Positions 20,906-32,152 of a stretch of DNA of 64,000 bases are shown here, one piece after another (position 1 is the stretch's first letter; each line of letters begins with the position of its first letter). Source of the DNA: Mycoplasma marinum (GTDB lineage Bacteria; Bacillota_I; Bacilli_A; Mycoplasmatales; Metamycoplasmataceae). Made by a program: the position numbers and the translations under genes. The DNA lies in assembly GCF_004335975.1 (NCBI RefSeq), contig NZ_PSZO01000001.1, positions 26,795 through 90,794 on the forward strand, read 5' to 3'. Below the pieces are notes generated by a model. That model had not been told where the DNA came from, made no database searches, and saw nothing but the letters and a program-made list of their open reading frames with translations.

Positions 20906-22230
20906 ATTTTTAATTATAAATTTCCAAAAAGCCTTCTTTAATCAATGTTTAATTCTTAAATATTAAGACAAATTTATCAATCACTTCTTTTTCAGTAAAT
21001 TCTTGATCATATATATTTTCAAAATAAGCTTAATTATTAAAAACATTGCTTTTATTTTGTCAAAATAGTGAGGATTATTAGTTTAATTTCATCTTAAATA
21101 TATTGCGTATTTCATTCCAAATATATAACCTGACATATTTACAAAAGTGTTCAACACCAAAGAGAATTTTGAATGATATTAATTGAAATTTTCTAATTTA
21201 ATATTAATAATAATTCATAAATTCTTCTTACAATTCAGCATTAAACTTTGTTTAAAATTTGGTAATTTCAATGTATTTGAAATTAACTTTATTATCAATA
21301 AATTTAAAAAAATGTGTTTAAAATTATAAAAAGATTTATAGAAATGAATCTTTAAACCCTGCTTTGAAATAGTTATAATAGAAATGAAAAAACATCCAAC
21401 TTTCTTAAAAGATTTTATTTCTGAAGAGTGAATTAAAATATTTTCATTATAGTTAAATTATAATACCAACTATTTTTTTTATATGTTAGTAATAATTAAT
21501 ATATGAATTCATAGGATTGTGAATATATTAAAAAGAATGAATCTGTAATCTAAATATCAATAATTAAGTTTGTAATATTCTAAATAATTGAAAATAATTT
21601 ACATAAATAGAATTTTACTGATTAAAGATGCAAAGATTAGTGACCCTAATTCCCAAGTTTTTAGACACTCCTTAAATTAAATCATGCTAGTATTTTAAAT
21701 ATAACTTTTTTATTAAAAATATATTCCTACAATAAATAATTACTCATAAATAACATTTAAAAAACTCCATTTTAATAATTATGCTCCTTAATATTTCTAT
21801 AAAAAAACATTAGATTGCAAGTTATGCCATCTAATGTTTAGAATGTATTCTTTTTTAGTTGGTTCTTATATTAAGAAAATTATTTAAGAACTATCTTAAA
21901 ATATAGTTTTTTATAAAGCATTTTAAAGCAAGTAGAAGTTGAACTTCAAAATGATTGAACAGCAAGGGAAATAAAAGCTAAATAAGCCTTTATTTCTACT
22001 GTTAGAGGTAGAGTATGAGAATTATAAATTTCAAAGTTTATTAGAAATAAGTGGCACAATAAAATCTTTGACATCCAAAAGGAATTTGTTAAATAACGGA
22101 GTATAATAATATCTAAAGATGTTTAAATAATAAAACAACACGCAAATATTATCACATGTTGTTTATGCTTTGAATTCATCTTATTTATCCAAATATATTT
22201 CAATAACTTAAACTTTTATTATTATGAATT
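20906..22230. other. Gene-poor, decayed region between the ABC exporter pair and adh
   Basis: About 1.3 kb with no intact gene longer than 60 codons. On the minus strand at about 20950-21180, two frames give coherent protein-like pieces broken by stops and a frameshift. One contains GYIFGMKYAIYLRW; another ends EKEVIDKFVLIFKN and then TAA. Near 21634-21665 is a stretch resembling an IS3-type end (GACCC...AAGTTTTTAGACACTC). At 21905-22085 on the plus strand are pieces like a transposase OrfA helix-turn-helix (TAREIKAK). It reads as a graveyard of an insertion element and one older gene. Confidence 0.55.
21384..21452 (+). CDS. Possible 22-residue peptide ORF with amphipathic character
   Basis: The frame starts MKKHPTFLKD, includes one TGA-coded Trp and ends in TAG; it would form an amphipathic helix. 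A perfect TATAAT lies 4 nt before the ATG. After the TAG the same frame stays open for about 30 codons, so this may instead be the broken start of a larger lost gene or of a transposase. Real expression is unproven. Confidence 0.2.
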
Positions 22231-23265
22231 TTATTTTCTAAAGTCAATAACTGCTCTACCAATAAAAGTTCCATCTTGTAGTTTCTCAAAAATTTCTTCA
22301 ACACCTTCTAAAGGAATTACTTTTGTTATTTCTGATTTTACAAGTCCTTCTGCAGCGTAATCAAGAGCCTCTTTAAGATCTTGTCTGGTTCCTACAATAG
22401 AACCAACAATTTCCTTACCTTGCAATACAGTCCAAAATATTGAAATTGATATTTTATCAGATGCAGGGAGTCCAACAAGAACTTCACGCCCACCCGGTTT
22501 CAACATTTCAAAACCTTGTTCAAAAGCAATAGGTGCAACAGATGTATTAACAACAGCACCAACCCCACCATTAGTTATCTTTTTAACATACTCAACTGGA
22601 TTTACTTTTTTACCATTAACGGCTAATTTAGCACCAGATTTCAGTGCCAACTCAGACTTTTTATCATCGATATCAACACCAATAACCTTAATACCCATAG
22701 CTGTTGCATATTGTATTGCAAGTTGTCCTAAACCTCCAACCCCAACGACTGCTAATCAATCGCCAGCTTTGGCATTTGAACGTTTAATAGCCTTGTAAGT
22801 TGTTACTCCAGCGCAAACGATTGGTGCTCCCTCAATAACATCTAATTTGTCAGGGACCATGCCTACAAAATCTTCATGACCAATTGCATATTCAGCAAAT
22901 GATCCATCTTTTGTATAGGCAGTCATATTTTGTTTAGGGCATAGTGTTTCTCTACCAGTAAGGCAAAATTCACAATCCCCACAAGCATCATGCAATCAAG
23001 CAAGAGCGACTCTGTCCCCAACTTTAATTCTCGTACACCCTTTACCTATTTTAGCAACAATACCAATTCCTTCGTGTCCTGGTATCAATGGAAACTTAGG
23101 TTCTACTGGCCAGTCAAATCTAGCAGCGTGTAAATCTGTGTGGCATACTCCAGATGTCTCCATTTTAATTAAAATTTCCTTGTTTTTTGGCTTCGGAATT
23201 TTAACTTTTTTTATACCCCAATTGCCTGGCGATTTTACAACAAAAGCCTTCATTTTATTGTTCAT
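22231..23265 (-). CDS. Zinc-dependent alcohol dehydrogenase (AdhP-like)
   Basis: Oxidises or reduces alcohols/aldehydes with NAD(H), likely ethanol-acetaldehyde, helping balance redox in fermentation. The 344-residue protein has the catalytic zinc ligands C41 and H64-E65 and the structural zinc cluster C95-x2-C98-x2-C101-x7-C109. The Rossmann motif GVGGLGQLA is also present. Both TGG and TGA are used for Trp. AAGGAG precedes the ATG. It stands alone between decayed DNA and the valS unit. Confidence 0.93.
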
Positions 23266-23397
23266 TATTTTCTCCTTTTTAAAGCATAATTCATAAATAA
23301 ATTATATCATTGAATAAATACTCAAAGAACTGGTAAAACCTAAAATAAAATACTTTGAGAAGCTAAAAACATTGACCCTAGCCAATGTTTAAATTTA

Positions 23398-25863
23398 TTA
23401 TAAGTTTTCAAGAGCTTCTAATTCTTTTTTGTATTTTTCATACTTTTCTTTTTCTATTTGCACTTTTTCTGGAGAAGCATTATTAACAAATCTTTCATTA
23501 CCTAACATTCCTTCAGAACGTTTAATCTCACCTCTAAGACGCTTAATTTCAGATTCAATACGTTTTTTTTCTGCTTCTTTCATTTCTTTTGTCATTTTAA
23601 TTGTAATATCAAAGTTTTCTAATTTAAACAATGCGTCTGAATTTAATTCATAAGAAGCATTTGCTAATTTAGAAATGAATAATTTTGTTTTTTCATTAAT
23701 ATTTTTTGATGTTGAATATTTAATTTCTTCAGCATTTGATAAACTATGGATTACTCTAAATTCTCTAATTGATTTAACAGCAGCAATAACATCATCGATA
23801 TAATCAGCTTCTTTAGTTTCAATTGTTGGTCATTCTTGTTCAAAAATTGTACCTTCATTAAATTTTGAGAATATTTCTTCAGAAATAAATGGAAGCAATG
23901 GTGCTATTATAATTAAAGTTTTTCTCAATACATCTTTTGCAATATCCTTATTAGGTTGAGCTTTTGCCATTTCAATATATCATGAAGAAAAATCATTTTG
24001 AATAAAGTTGTAAATATCTTTACCAACAATTGTAAATTCATATTTATCCATGTGTCTTGATACTTGTTTTTCCAATTTAGATAATTTACCTAAAATTCAC
24101 TTATCGGCGTCAGTCACTTCATCAGTTTTATGTTCCATAACTTCTAATATAAATCTTGAAATATTTCAAATTTTATTATTTAAGTTTCAGGCTGCCTCAA
24201 GTTTTTGAGGTGAGTAATTAATATCGTGACCTGGTGCTGAATTAGTTAATAAGAATCAACGTAATGCATCGGCACCATATTTATCAATAGTTTCCATTGG
24301 ATCAATACCATTACCAAGAGATTTAGACATTTTTCTACCTTGTTCATCTCTAATTAGTCCATGAATTAATACATCTTTAAAAGGCTTTTCTTTCATAAAT
24401 TCTAATCCTTGGAAATACATTCTTGCTACTCAGAAGAATATGATATCATAACCAGTTACAAGAACATTAGTTGGATAGTATCTATTAACATCTTCCATTG
24501 AATTTGGTCATCCTAAAAATGAGAATGGAGCAATACCTGAAGAAAATCAAGTATCTAGAACATCTTCATCTTGTTTTCACTCTTCGCCCGGAGAAGTTTC
24601 TTGAACCTTTATTTCTTCGCCTTTATATCAAGCAGGAATTCTATGACCTCATCATAGTTGTCTAGATATAGTTCAATCATAAACATTCTCCATTCAACGT
24701 TCAATAGTTTTCTTAAATCTAGAAGGAACAAAATTAACTCCATGTTCACCATTTAAGTTGTCCAATAGATCTTTTGAAAGAGGTTCCATATTAACAAATC
24801 ATTGATCGGAAACTAGCGTTTCAATTGGTGCTCCGCTCCGTTCAGAATATCCAACATTATTAACAACTTTTTCAGATTTATACATCAATCCATTTGATTC
24901 TAGTTTTTCAACTATTTTAATTCTTGCTTCCATACGATCCATTCCTTCAAACTCAAGAGCTAAAGAATTCATTTTTCCATCTTTTTCAATTGATTCATTA
25001 ATTATCAATCCATTTTTTTTAATAATGTCAATATCAATAGAGGCATGAGCAGAAACTTTCATAACTCCAGTTCCTTTTTCAATATCAATGTACTCATCAG
25101 TAATGATAGGTAATTCATTATTATTAAAAGGAGATATAGCTATTTTACCAACCAAGTGAGCGAATCTATCATCTTTAGGATTAACAGCAACAGCAACATC
25201 AGAAGGCATTGTTTCTGGTCTAGTTGTAGCAACCTCTAAAAATTCTTCAGAATCTTTAATGTTATATTTAAAGTATCACATTGTAGAATCAGTTTCTTTT
25301 GGAAGAACTTCTATATTAGAGAGAGCAGTTTGTAAAATTGGATCTCAATTTATTGCTCTTTTCCCTCTATAAATTAAGCCTTTATTATACATATCTATGA
25401 AAACCTTATTAACAGCTTTATTGGCCTCACCATCTAATGTGAAACGTTCTTTTTTATAATCTAGAGCAACACCAAGTTTACCTCATTGTTTCCTAATTGT
25501 GGATGCATATTCATCCTTTCATTCTCAAACTTTATCTATGAATTTTTCTCTCCCTAAATCATGTTTAGATATTCCTTGTTCTTGCAACCTAACTTCTACT
25601 TTAGCTTGTGTTGCAATACCAGCATGATCCATACCAGGCATTCATAAAGTATCGAACCCTTTTAGTTTTTTATATCTAATAATAGAATCTTGCAATGAAA
25701 CATCCCATGCATGTCCTAAGTGTAATTTACCAGTAACATTTGGTGGTGGTAAAATTATTGTAAATGGTTCTTTTGATTTATCATGTTTTGAAAAAATTTC
25801 CTTTTCCATTCATTGTTTATTCTTACCTTCTTCAACTAATTTATGATTGTATTTTGTTTGCAT
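23398..25863 (-). CDS. valS: Valyl-tRNA synthetase
   Basis: Charges tRNA-Val. The 821-residue protein has the class I HIGH motif as H48-L-G-H51 in [13 protein letters not shown], the editing domain ([13 protein letters not shown]), the KMSKS loop in [11 protein letters not shown] near residue 515, and a C-terminal coiled coil. It has many TGA-coded Trp. AAGGAG precedes the ATG. A T-box leader controls it. Confidence 0.97.
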
Positions 25864-25884
25864 TTTTTTCTCCTTTTTAAATAA

Positions 25885-26063
25885 AAAAAGCCCAAAACAA
25901 AGGGGCCAACGTACCACCCTTATTAGGACTCTTAAACTTATAGTGTTTTAAACTTTTTTTCTCCAAGATAACTCTTCAAGTCTTTACTTTGTCAGTTCCC
26001 ACCATCCTGACTCTCTAAAAAAGTGTTTACTTAAATACCTTCTCTTCATTGAAAACTATTCAT
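25885..26063 (-). promoter_or_regulatory. T-box leader of valS
   Basis: On the minus strand the leader has AGAGAGTC and GGTGGGAAC typical of Stem I, then the T-box core AAGGGTGGTACG, followed by GCCCC...GGGC and seven T (terminator about 25884-25907). AAGGG can instead pair with CCCTT to form the antiterminator. A GTA triplet followed by AAG in GACAAAGTAAAGAC is a good candidate for the Val specifier. A TATAAT/TATAAA region at about 26065-26090 supplies the -10. Confidence 0.9.
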
Positions 26064-26177
26064 TTTATACATATATTATATATAAAACTTGGGGTTTTCA
26101 ACCACTTCAAATGAATTATCATAAAATAAAAAGCTTTGTAATAAACTTAATATTTTAAACTATCGTAATTTTGAATA

Positions 26178-27425
26178 CTATCTTAATTTTGTGCAATTAA
26201 TTCTTTTTAATATATATGGCAAAGAGATCGATGAAATTAATGTTGTTATTATAACTATATATAAACTTCACATAGGTAAATTTACAAAAATATTTATAAT
26301 AGCAAAAGTGCCTAAAATTATTACATTTGTAATACACAGCATTCATGATTGCTTTTTAAAATTTAAAATTGTGATTTTATCATCTCTATATAAAGAAGAA
26401 AGAAAAGAATTTATTAATATGAATATCAGTGCTAAAGCAATAACTGATGAAATCATTATGTATAATTTATTACTGTCATTATGCGAGTTTATTATACTTC
26501 CACCAAAAATAGCCATTGAGGTTGTAACAAATATATTTAAGAAAGCTAATTTAATTAGGTTTCTAGCACTTTGTTTTATTATTAGTCTATGTGAGTATTC
26601 TAAATAGAATCATCACATTAGAAATCCAATTAAATATATCGCCATCAAATTACCCAACATATATAAATCCGTACTTTTCTTAAAGTAATAAGCAAATTGG
26701 ATAGTTCCAGAAATGAATAGAGAACCAATATATAGATAAGTAAGTTTTTTGTATCTTTCAGAAGCATAAGCAATTGAAACTTTAGGAGCTTTTTTTAAGT
26801 TCTTATTAGTTACAAAGATAACATTACCTATAAACTCACTAGCTAAATAAAGTGGTAAGAATATATATGTTAATGTTGTAATTTGGAAATCAAGAGCAAT
26901 TAAAATCAAATGAGCGATTGCTAAAATCACAACAAATAATCTTGAAAGTGACTTTCCTATTGTTAATTTAAATATAACTTTATTTTCTTTATTGACAAAC
27001 GAACATAATGAATACTCAATAAAAAATAACATCCTAGAAAATATATATCCACCTATTCAAATAACCATTGATATCTTAGCTATTCATTGAGGGTCTTTCC
27101 CAGGTGAAGTATTTAATCTGAAAATCATTAAATCCAACCCAGCTGCAATTATCCCAAGTGAAATAACTTTAAACATTGTAACCACCCTAAAGAATGGATT
27201 ACTTTTTTCAAACCTTTGTCTAAAGAAAGTGTGCGCAAATCAAAATGTAGTTACAAGACCTGCGTTAAAACACATAAATACTTTTTGATATGTAGGTGCA
27301 GCATGTGAGTTAAGAACAAAACCATTGAAAATTATAGATACAGTTGCAATTATTATAAAATCAAAAAATATCTCTAATGATTTAGAAGGTTTTGTTTTTG
27401 TGTTCACTATAAAGTTTTTAAGCAT
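26178..27425 (-). CDS. Polytopic membrane protein, possibly LtrA-like
   Basis: A 415-residue protein with about ten to twelve hydrophobic segments and no soluble domain. The N-terminal EIFFDFIIIATV and the following Trp-Phe-Ala-His-x-Phe-Phe-Arg-Gln-Arg-Phe resemble the low-temperature-requirement LtrA family, but the match is by eye and weak. Function is unknown. It has no ribosome binding site; TATAAT ends 6 nt before the ATG (leaderless). It is divergent from the SemiSWEET-like gene, with only 65 nt between the two start codons. Confidence 0.75.
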
Positions 27426-27490
27426 AAAGATATTATAGTTAATAATTAAATAAAATAATCATTTTTGCCTTATAGTGCTATCATTTTATT

Positions 27491-28204
27491 ATGAAATTAC
27501 AACCTACAGATATTTTTTTACTTATTGGAACTTGCATTTTAACAATTTCTTTCCTGTTTAAGTGATATCAGATGACAACAAGAAAGCACACAATTGAAGT
27601 ATCACTGAAATCTTGAATAATCATGTTTATAGGTAGGATGTTCTGATGTATTTATGGTTTTTTATTAGGGACAATTGGTGGAATTTTCATCCTAATTGCT
27701 CAGGGATTAATTGCAGCAATGACGGTTCCGATAATTTACTACATAATGAGAAATGAAAAAACAAAGGGGCGTTATCACAAGGATCATTTTAGAAAGGAAT
27801 TATTTATATTTAGGATTATTATGGATTTTATGGTTATTTCTATTATTTGTATTCTTACTATTTATAGTCACTATTTTGAAAGAAATAATTACACTATACC
27901 AAAGGAAGTTATATTAATAGTTGGGACAATTGGTGCTGCCATAACAGCCTTTGCTTTGATGCCTCAGTCACTTAAGACAATAAAATCAAGAAATACTGAA
28001 TCCATGTCATTACCACTACAAATAACTTTTATAATAGGAAACGCAATAATCATCTCATATTTGATTTATGAATTAGCAATGACACATAATACCATGAATT
28101 ATATTGGATCAATCTTCTTTGGTATTATTTCAACCCTAGTTATGGTTCCTATAGCCGTAATTAAAATAAATAATATAATAAAACTAAAAGAACCACTCCA
28201 CTAG
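27491..28204 (+). CDS. PQ-loop / SemiSWEET-like membrane protein
   Basis: A 237-residue membrane protein with about seven hydrophobic segments and a PQ-loop, MPQSLKTIKSRNTESMSLP, near residue 165. PQ-loop/SWEET proteins move sugars or amino acids by facilitated transport; the substrate here is unknown. There is no ribosome binding site. An extended -10, TGCTATCAT, ends 6 nt before the ATG, so translation is predicted to be leaderless. It is divergent from the LtrA-like gene. Confidence 0.8.
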
Positions 28205-29010
28205 TATATGTGTAAAATAGAACTGATACTTTGATAAAAGTGGGACAAATAAATTCTACACTTTTGGTTTCGTAAGTGTTGGCAATGGCCAGCACTTTTT
28301 CATTGCAATCTTTTTTTGTATTATATCAAGAGGTATATTTTTCCATTTCTTCAAAACTTATTTTATAGGTTGTCATATGATTCAAGTATCCTCCTTTAAA
28401 GCAACCAAAGAATTATTCTACTTCACTATTGTCTAAATAATTGCCAATTCTACTCATCGAATTTTTAGAATAATAGTATCCATAATTACTCTTGTTATTA
28501 GATCCAAAACACTAAAATCTATCTAAAGTTCATGAACTCACTAGAACACCTTTTTGTGTAGGGGCGTCTTATATTTTTTGACTTCTGTATATCCCTTTAC
28601 TTTTGTGGAAGATGTTGCAAATTTCTTCTTCGAATAGATACAACTTATAAACTCTAATTTATTAGTTTTATAAAGTGTTGCTTGGTAAATATTTAAAATG
28701 AAAGTTATTTCCGCTTTAGAGAAATGGCTATAACTTGTTCTTTTTTCACTCTTTTTCTGTTTTGTTTAATATGTTTATTTGCAATTTATTCTATTTGTTT
28801 GTAAGTTAAGTTTTGATAAACCCTTACACACCTCTTTTTAGCTTTTTATACTTATTAATAAATCTGTGGCTTATCCCCTTAGTTTTATTTTTTAATGATT
28901 GGTGGTACCCATCTTTTAATTTTATTCCTAAAAATTTATAAATTCAAAATACTCTTTTGGTATTTAAAAAGTTGTTTCATATACTTTAATTCACTTTATT
29001 CATTTCTCTT
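28205..29010 (-). pseudogene. Degenerate IS3-family (IS150-like) transposase relic
   Basis: No intact frame, but the minus strand gives the IS3 OrfB C-terminal core: SMSRIGNYLDNSEVE, a stop at 28413-28415, then FFGCFKGGYLNH. This corresponds to the D,N...E,S/FFG region around the catalytic Glu. Upstream pieces (EEEICNIFHKSKGIYRSQKI and a Lys-rich OrfA-like stretch near 28780) match the OrfB N-terminus and OrfA but are broken by stops and frameshifts, and most of the DDE core is deleted. The element is dead. Confidence 0.75.
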
Positions 29011-29114
29011 TTGTTTTGTGTTTTACATAAAAACTACACCTCTTTAATGAAGTGTAGTGTTATTTATCTTAGTTTATTTTTTTCATATTTAAAACATAAA
29101 TTTTATTTTATTAA

Positions 29115-30077
29115 TTATTTGTTTGTAATTGTTTTTCTAACTGAATCCATTGTTTCTCTTAACATTTTTGCAGATTTAGTAAATTGTGCTTTTTCTTCTT
29201 TATTTAAAGGAATTTCAAGAACATTATCAATACCTTCAGAACCAATTATTGCTGGTACACCGATATATAAATCTTTTTCTCCATATTCGCCTTCAAGTTT
29301 AGCAGAAATAGTACATACTTTTCTTGTATTTCTAAGTACTGAATCTGTTAATGATGCTAATGCTGAACCAATTCCGTAGAAAGTAGCTCTTTTTCTATTG
29401 ATAATTTCGTAAGCTTTTTTTCAAACACTTTCATGAATTTTTGGAAGTTCTGCCTTGTCAACTTGTCCTGATTCAACATAATCCATAAATGGTTTACATC
29501 CAACCATCGCTGATGAAAATGCTGAAACAGCAGAATCACCATGTTCACCCATTACATAAGCTTCGATTGATTGAGGGGCAACATTAATTTTTAATGCTAT
29601 CGCTTGTTGTAATCTAGCTGAGTCAAGTGCAGTACCTGAACCAATAACTTTTTTACTATCGAATCCTGTAACTTCTTGATAAACTTGTGTCATAACATCA
29701 ACAGGGTTTGATGCAATGATTGTAATTCCAGAAAATCCTGATTTTTTAACGCTATTTGCAATGAAAGACATTATTTTAGCATTATCTGAAACCATTTCAA
29801 TTCTTGTTTCACCAGGTTTTTGTGGTCTACCAGCTGTAATAACTAGCACATCCACATCTTTAAGATCTTCATATTCATACACCTCTGTTTGATAAGGGTA
29901 GAAGTTTGTTGGTGATGCATCTTCAAGGTCTAATTTATTACCCATTGCACCTTCTTTATTAATATCTATAATTCCATATTCTTCTGCAACTCCTCTATTC
30001 ATTGCTGAATATAGAAATGATGTACCCACAGCTCCAGCACCGATTAAGGCAACTTTTCTTGTTTTAATTTTTAACAT
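29115..30077 (-). CDS. ldh: L-lactate dehydrogenase
   Basis: Reduces pyruvate to L-lactate while regenerating NAD+. The 320-residue protein has the Rossmann motif GAGAVGTSF (about residues 13-21), the DDD-free ITAGRPQKPGETR substrate loop with the Arg, SNPVDVMT, the active-site EAYVMGEHGDS His, and a normal C-terminus. AAGGAG precedes the ATG. A MIP-family channel gene lies 89 nt upstream on the same strand, so the two may be co-transcribed. Confidence 0.97.
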
Positions 30078-30166
30078 TTATTTCTCCTTGATTATTTATA
30101 TGTTTTCTTCGTAATTTTTATTCTTAAATATTCCTCATTAATATTTTAATACTTATTCTATTTTTT

Positions 30167-31102
30167 TTAATGTTTAATTTGTTTTTTTTCTTTTTTAACT
30201 GGTGATTTTTTAGCAGGTAATGAAGGTTCATTAACCTTACCAAAAGACATCCATTTTTCTCATAACTCAATTCCGTATTTTTCCATGAAAATTTGCATTC
30301 CAAAGAAAATAAATATTCCAGCGAATTCTCCAAATGCATATGTAGGTACCATACTCATAGCATGATGTCCGCCTTTGAAAATATCATATATATATTGTGT
30401 AGCTAATAATCTAGCTGGATTCCAAACAACAGTTTCAAAATCCAACATCGCTGCAACACCAACACCTACAGCTAAAGCGATTATCATATCTTTAATAACT
30501 GGGTTTTTGATTGATTTATTAAAAATTGATCAAACTAAGATAAGCCCGCCCATTGCTTCTCCTAAGAATGCAATAGCGTGATGTCCAGCAGTTCCTTTTT
30601 TAATATAACCAAATATAGCTTTACCTTGATTTGTAAATGAAGCTCAACTACTATTGCTATTTCTTATAGCATCCAATGGATTACCTGAAATTGCATGTGC
30701 CATTTGTTGTGTTGCAACAATAACCATACCAGCAGCTAAACCACCAAGCATTTGTACCCCAATTTTAATAAGACCATATTTAAGTGAGTCTTCTTTTATT
30801 AACATTCTATATGTTGATACAAGTGGGTTTAAATCACATGATCATCTAGCAAATATTGCAAGACATAAGAATATATCTAATCAAAGCCAAAAACCAATTG
30901 CCAATCTAGATGGTTCGTGCCCTCCAGAAAGTAAAACCTCAAACTTAGTTCCTCCAAATGAAATCCCAAGCAAACCGATCATTCATGTTAGAAAAATAGT
31001 ACCTAAAAACTCCGCTGAAAGTTTAACACCCCAAACTTTTTTTGAGTTTGGAATATATTTTTTTTCCTCAATTTCAGAGTTAAAATTTACTGATTTTGTC
31101 AT
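30167..31102 (-). CDS. MIP-family channel (aquaglyceroporin-like)
   Basis: A 311-residue membrane protein. It has the MIP N-terminal helix SAEFLGTIFLTW and two NPA-type half-helix motifs, Asn-Pro-Leu at about residue 90 (DLNPLVST) and Asn-Pro-Ala-Arg at about 227 (VWNPARLL). The first NPA is altered to NPL, which often widens selectivity. The C-terminus is a Lys-rich tail. It sits directly upstream of ldh. Together these suggest a channel for lactic acid, glycerol or a similar small solute. AAGGAG precedes the ATG. Confidence 0.85.
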
Positions 31103-31216
31103 TTTTTTCTCCTTTATTTTTTACACCTTAAATAATTTAAGTATTTATATTATAGCAAAAGATTTAATAATCATGTTTTATAAATATCTATATAACACAC
31201 AAGGTAAATAATTGTG

Positions 31217-31222
31217 TATTAT
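31217..31222 (+). promoter_or_regulatory. Leaderless -10 box of the choline-kinase-like gene
   Basis: TATTAT with a 6-nt gap to ATG at 31229 and no ribosome binding site in between, matching the spacing seen at other leaderless genes in this window. Confidence 0.5.
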
Positions 31223-31228
31223 TTATGT

Positions 31229-31954
31229 ATGGACTCATATAAAAAAATTAGAATTAAAGGTGGATTTAAAAACGATACTTTCAAGTTAATTGAAGGGGAT
31301 AAACAAATATTTGTCAAGGTTAAAAAGTATGATAAATTCAATCATAAATTAAACTATAAAATTGTGACTAAATTTGATTTTGTTCCTACATTAATTTCTG
31401 AAAATAAAGAAGAAATAAAATGGGAATTCATTGAAACAGAAAAACTTGAACTAAACGATAAAAATTTAAGAAAAATGGCTACCATCCTTAAACAATTACA
31501 TACTTCCAACATTGAATTACCAGCATCTAATCATAAGTCTAGACTTCAAGATTGTTTTAATGATTTAAAATTTAAAAAAACAAAACCAAAAGAGATTGAA
31601 GACTTTTATAAAATTGCTTTGGATATAGTTGATGAATTTGATACAAATACACCGCTTCATAATGATCCTTGAATGAATAATTTTATATTATCAAACAAGA
31701 AAATTTGACTAATTGACTGAGAATATGCAAGTTTAGGTGATAAACATTTTGATTTGGCATTTACAATTGATGGTTCTTACCTTGATAAAAATCAAGAAAA
31801 AGTATTTTTAGATGCCTATGGTAAATATGATAAAAATAAATTATTTAATGCAAAAATTTTAGTTAATTATCTAACCTTGGTTTGAATGCATAGATTTGAT
31901 GAATTACCTTTTAGCGATAAAGCGATAATAGCTAATTTACATAAAAAAAGATAG
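31229..31954 (+). CDS. Choline/ethanolamine kinase-like phosphotransferase
   Basis: A 241-residue protein of the protein-kinase-like APH/choline-kinase fold. The catalytic loop is HNDPWMNNFI near residue 148 (Asp as base, Asn for metal), and the metal-binding IDWEYAS follows, as in choline kinases and LicA. The N-terminal glycine-rich region is short. It likely phosphorylates choline, ethanolamine or a related alcohol, possibly for lipid or surface decoration. At least five Trp are TGA-coded. It is convergent with pta. Confidence 0.82.
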
Positions 31955-31996
31955 ACATATAAAAAAGTAAACTTAAAGTTTACTTTTTTATATGTC
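31954..31996. terminator. Strong bidirectional terminator: 19-bp perfect hairpin
   Basis: A perfect 19-bp inverted repeat with a 5-nt loop, starting in the last base of the choline-kinase-like stop codon. It carries A- and T-runs on both arms and lies between two convergent genes. Confidence 0.75.
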
Positions 31997-32120
31997 CAAA
32001 CAATATATTCAAATAATTGAAGATAATGATTTTACAAATCTATATATTGATTATAAGATTAAAATAAATAATGCAATTAATTTTGACATTAATAATTACA
32101 TTTATTGCTTATATTTTTAA
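31992..32120 (+). pseudogene. Short open frame of about 42 codons, probably a relic
   Basis: Starts ATG inside the terminator arm and reads MSKQYIQIIEDNDFTNLYID and so on to TAA. There is no ribosome binding site and no matching -10. It may be a remnant of a lost gene or chance. Confidence 0.15.
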
Positions 32121-32152
32121 TTCAATGATACATTTTTTTATTAAAATTTATT

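Noticed and set aside
22231..23265. Idea that adh was recently transferred because it uses TGG as well as TGA for Trp
   Set aside because: Other genes in the window (MIP channel, AtpI-like, nuclease) also mix TGG and TGA, so codon use does not set it apart.
23398..25863. valS, smc, purB, atpB and others appear broken into several frames
   Set aside because: Every break is a TGA at a conserved Trp position. Read with UGA as Trp the frames are continuous and full length, so these are not frameshifts or pseudogenes.
26191..26607. A 138-codon plus-strand open frame opposite the LtrA-like gene
   Set aside because: It is antisense to an intact membrane-protein frame that continues to TAG at 26178; the opposite reading is hydrophobic by mirror effect only.
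29011..29379. A plus-strand frame of 122 codons around the end of ldh
   Set aside because: It is antisense to ldh and part of the IS relic; it has no family features.
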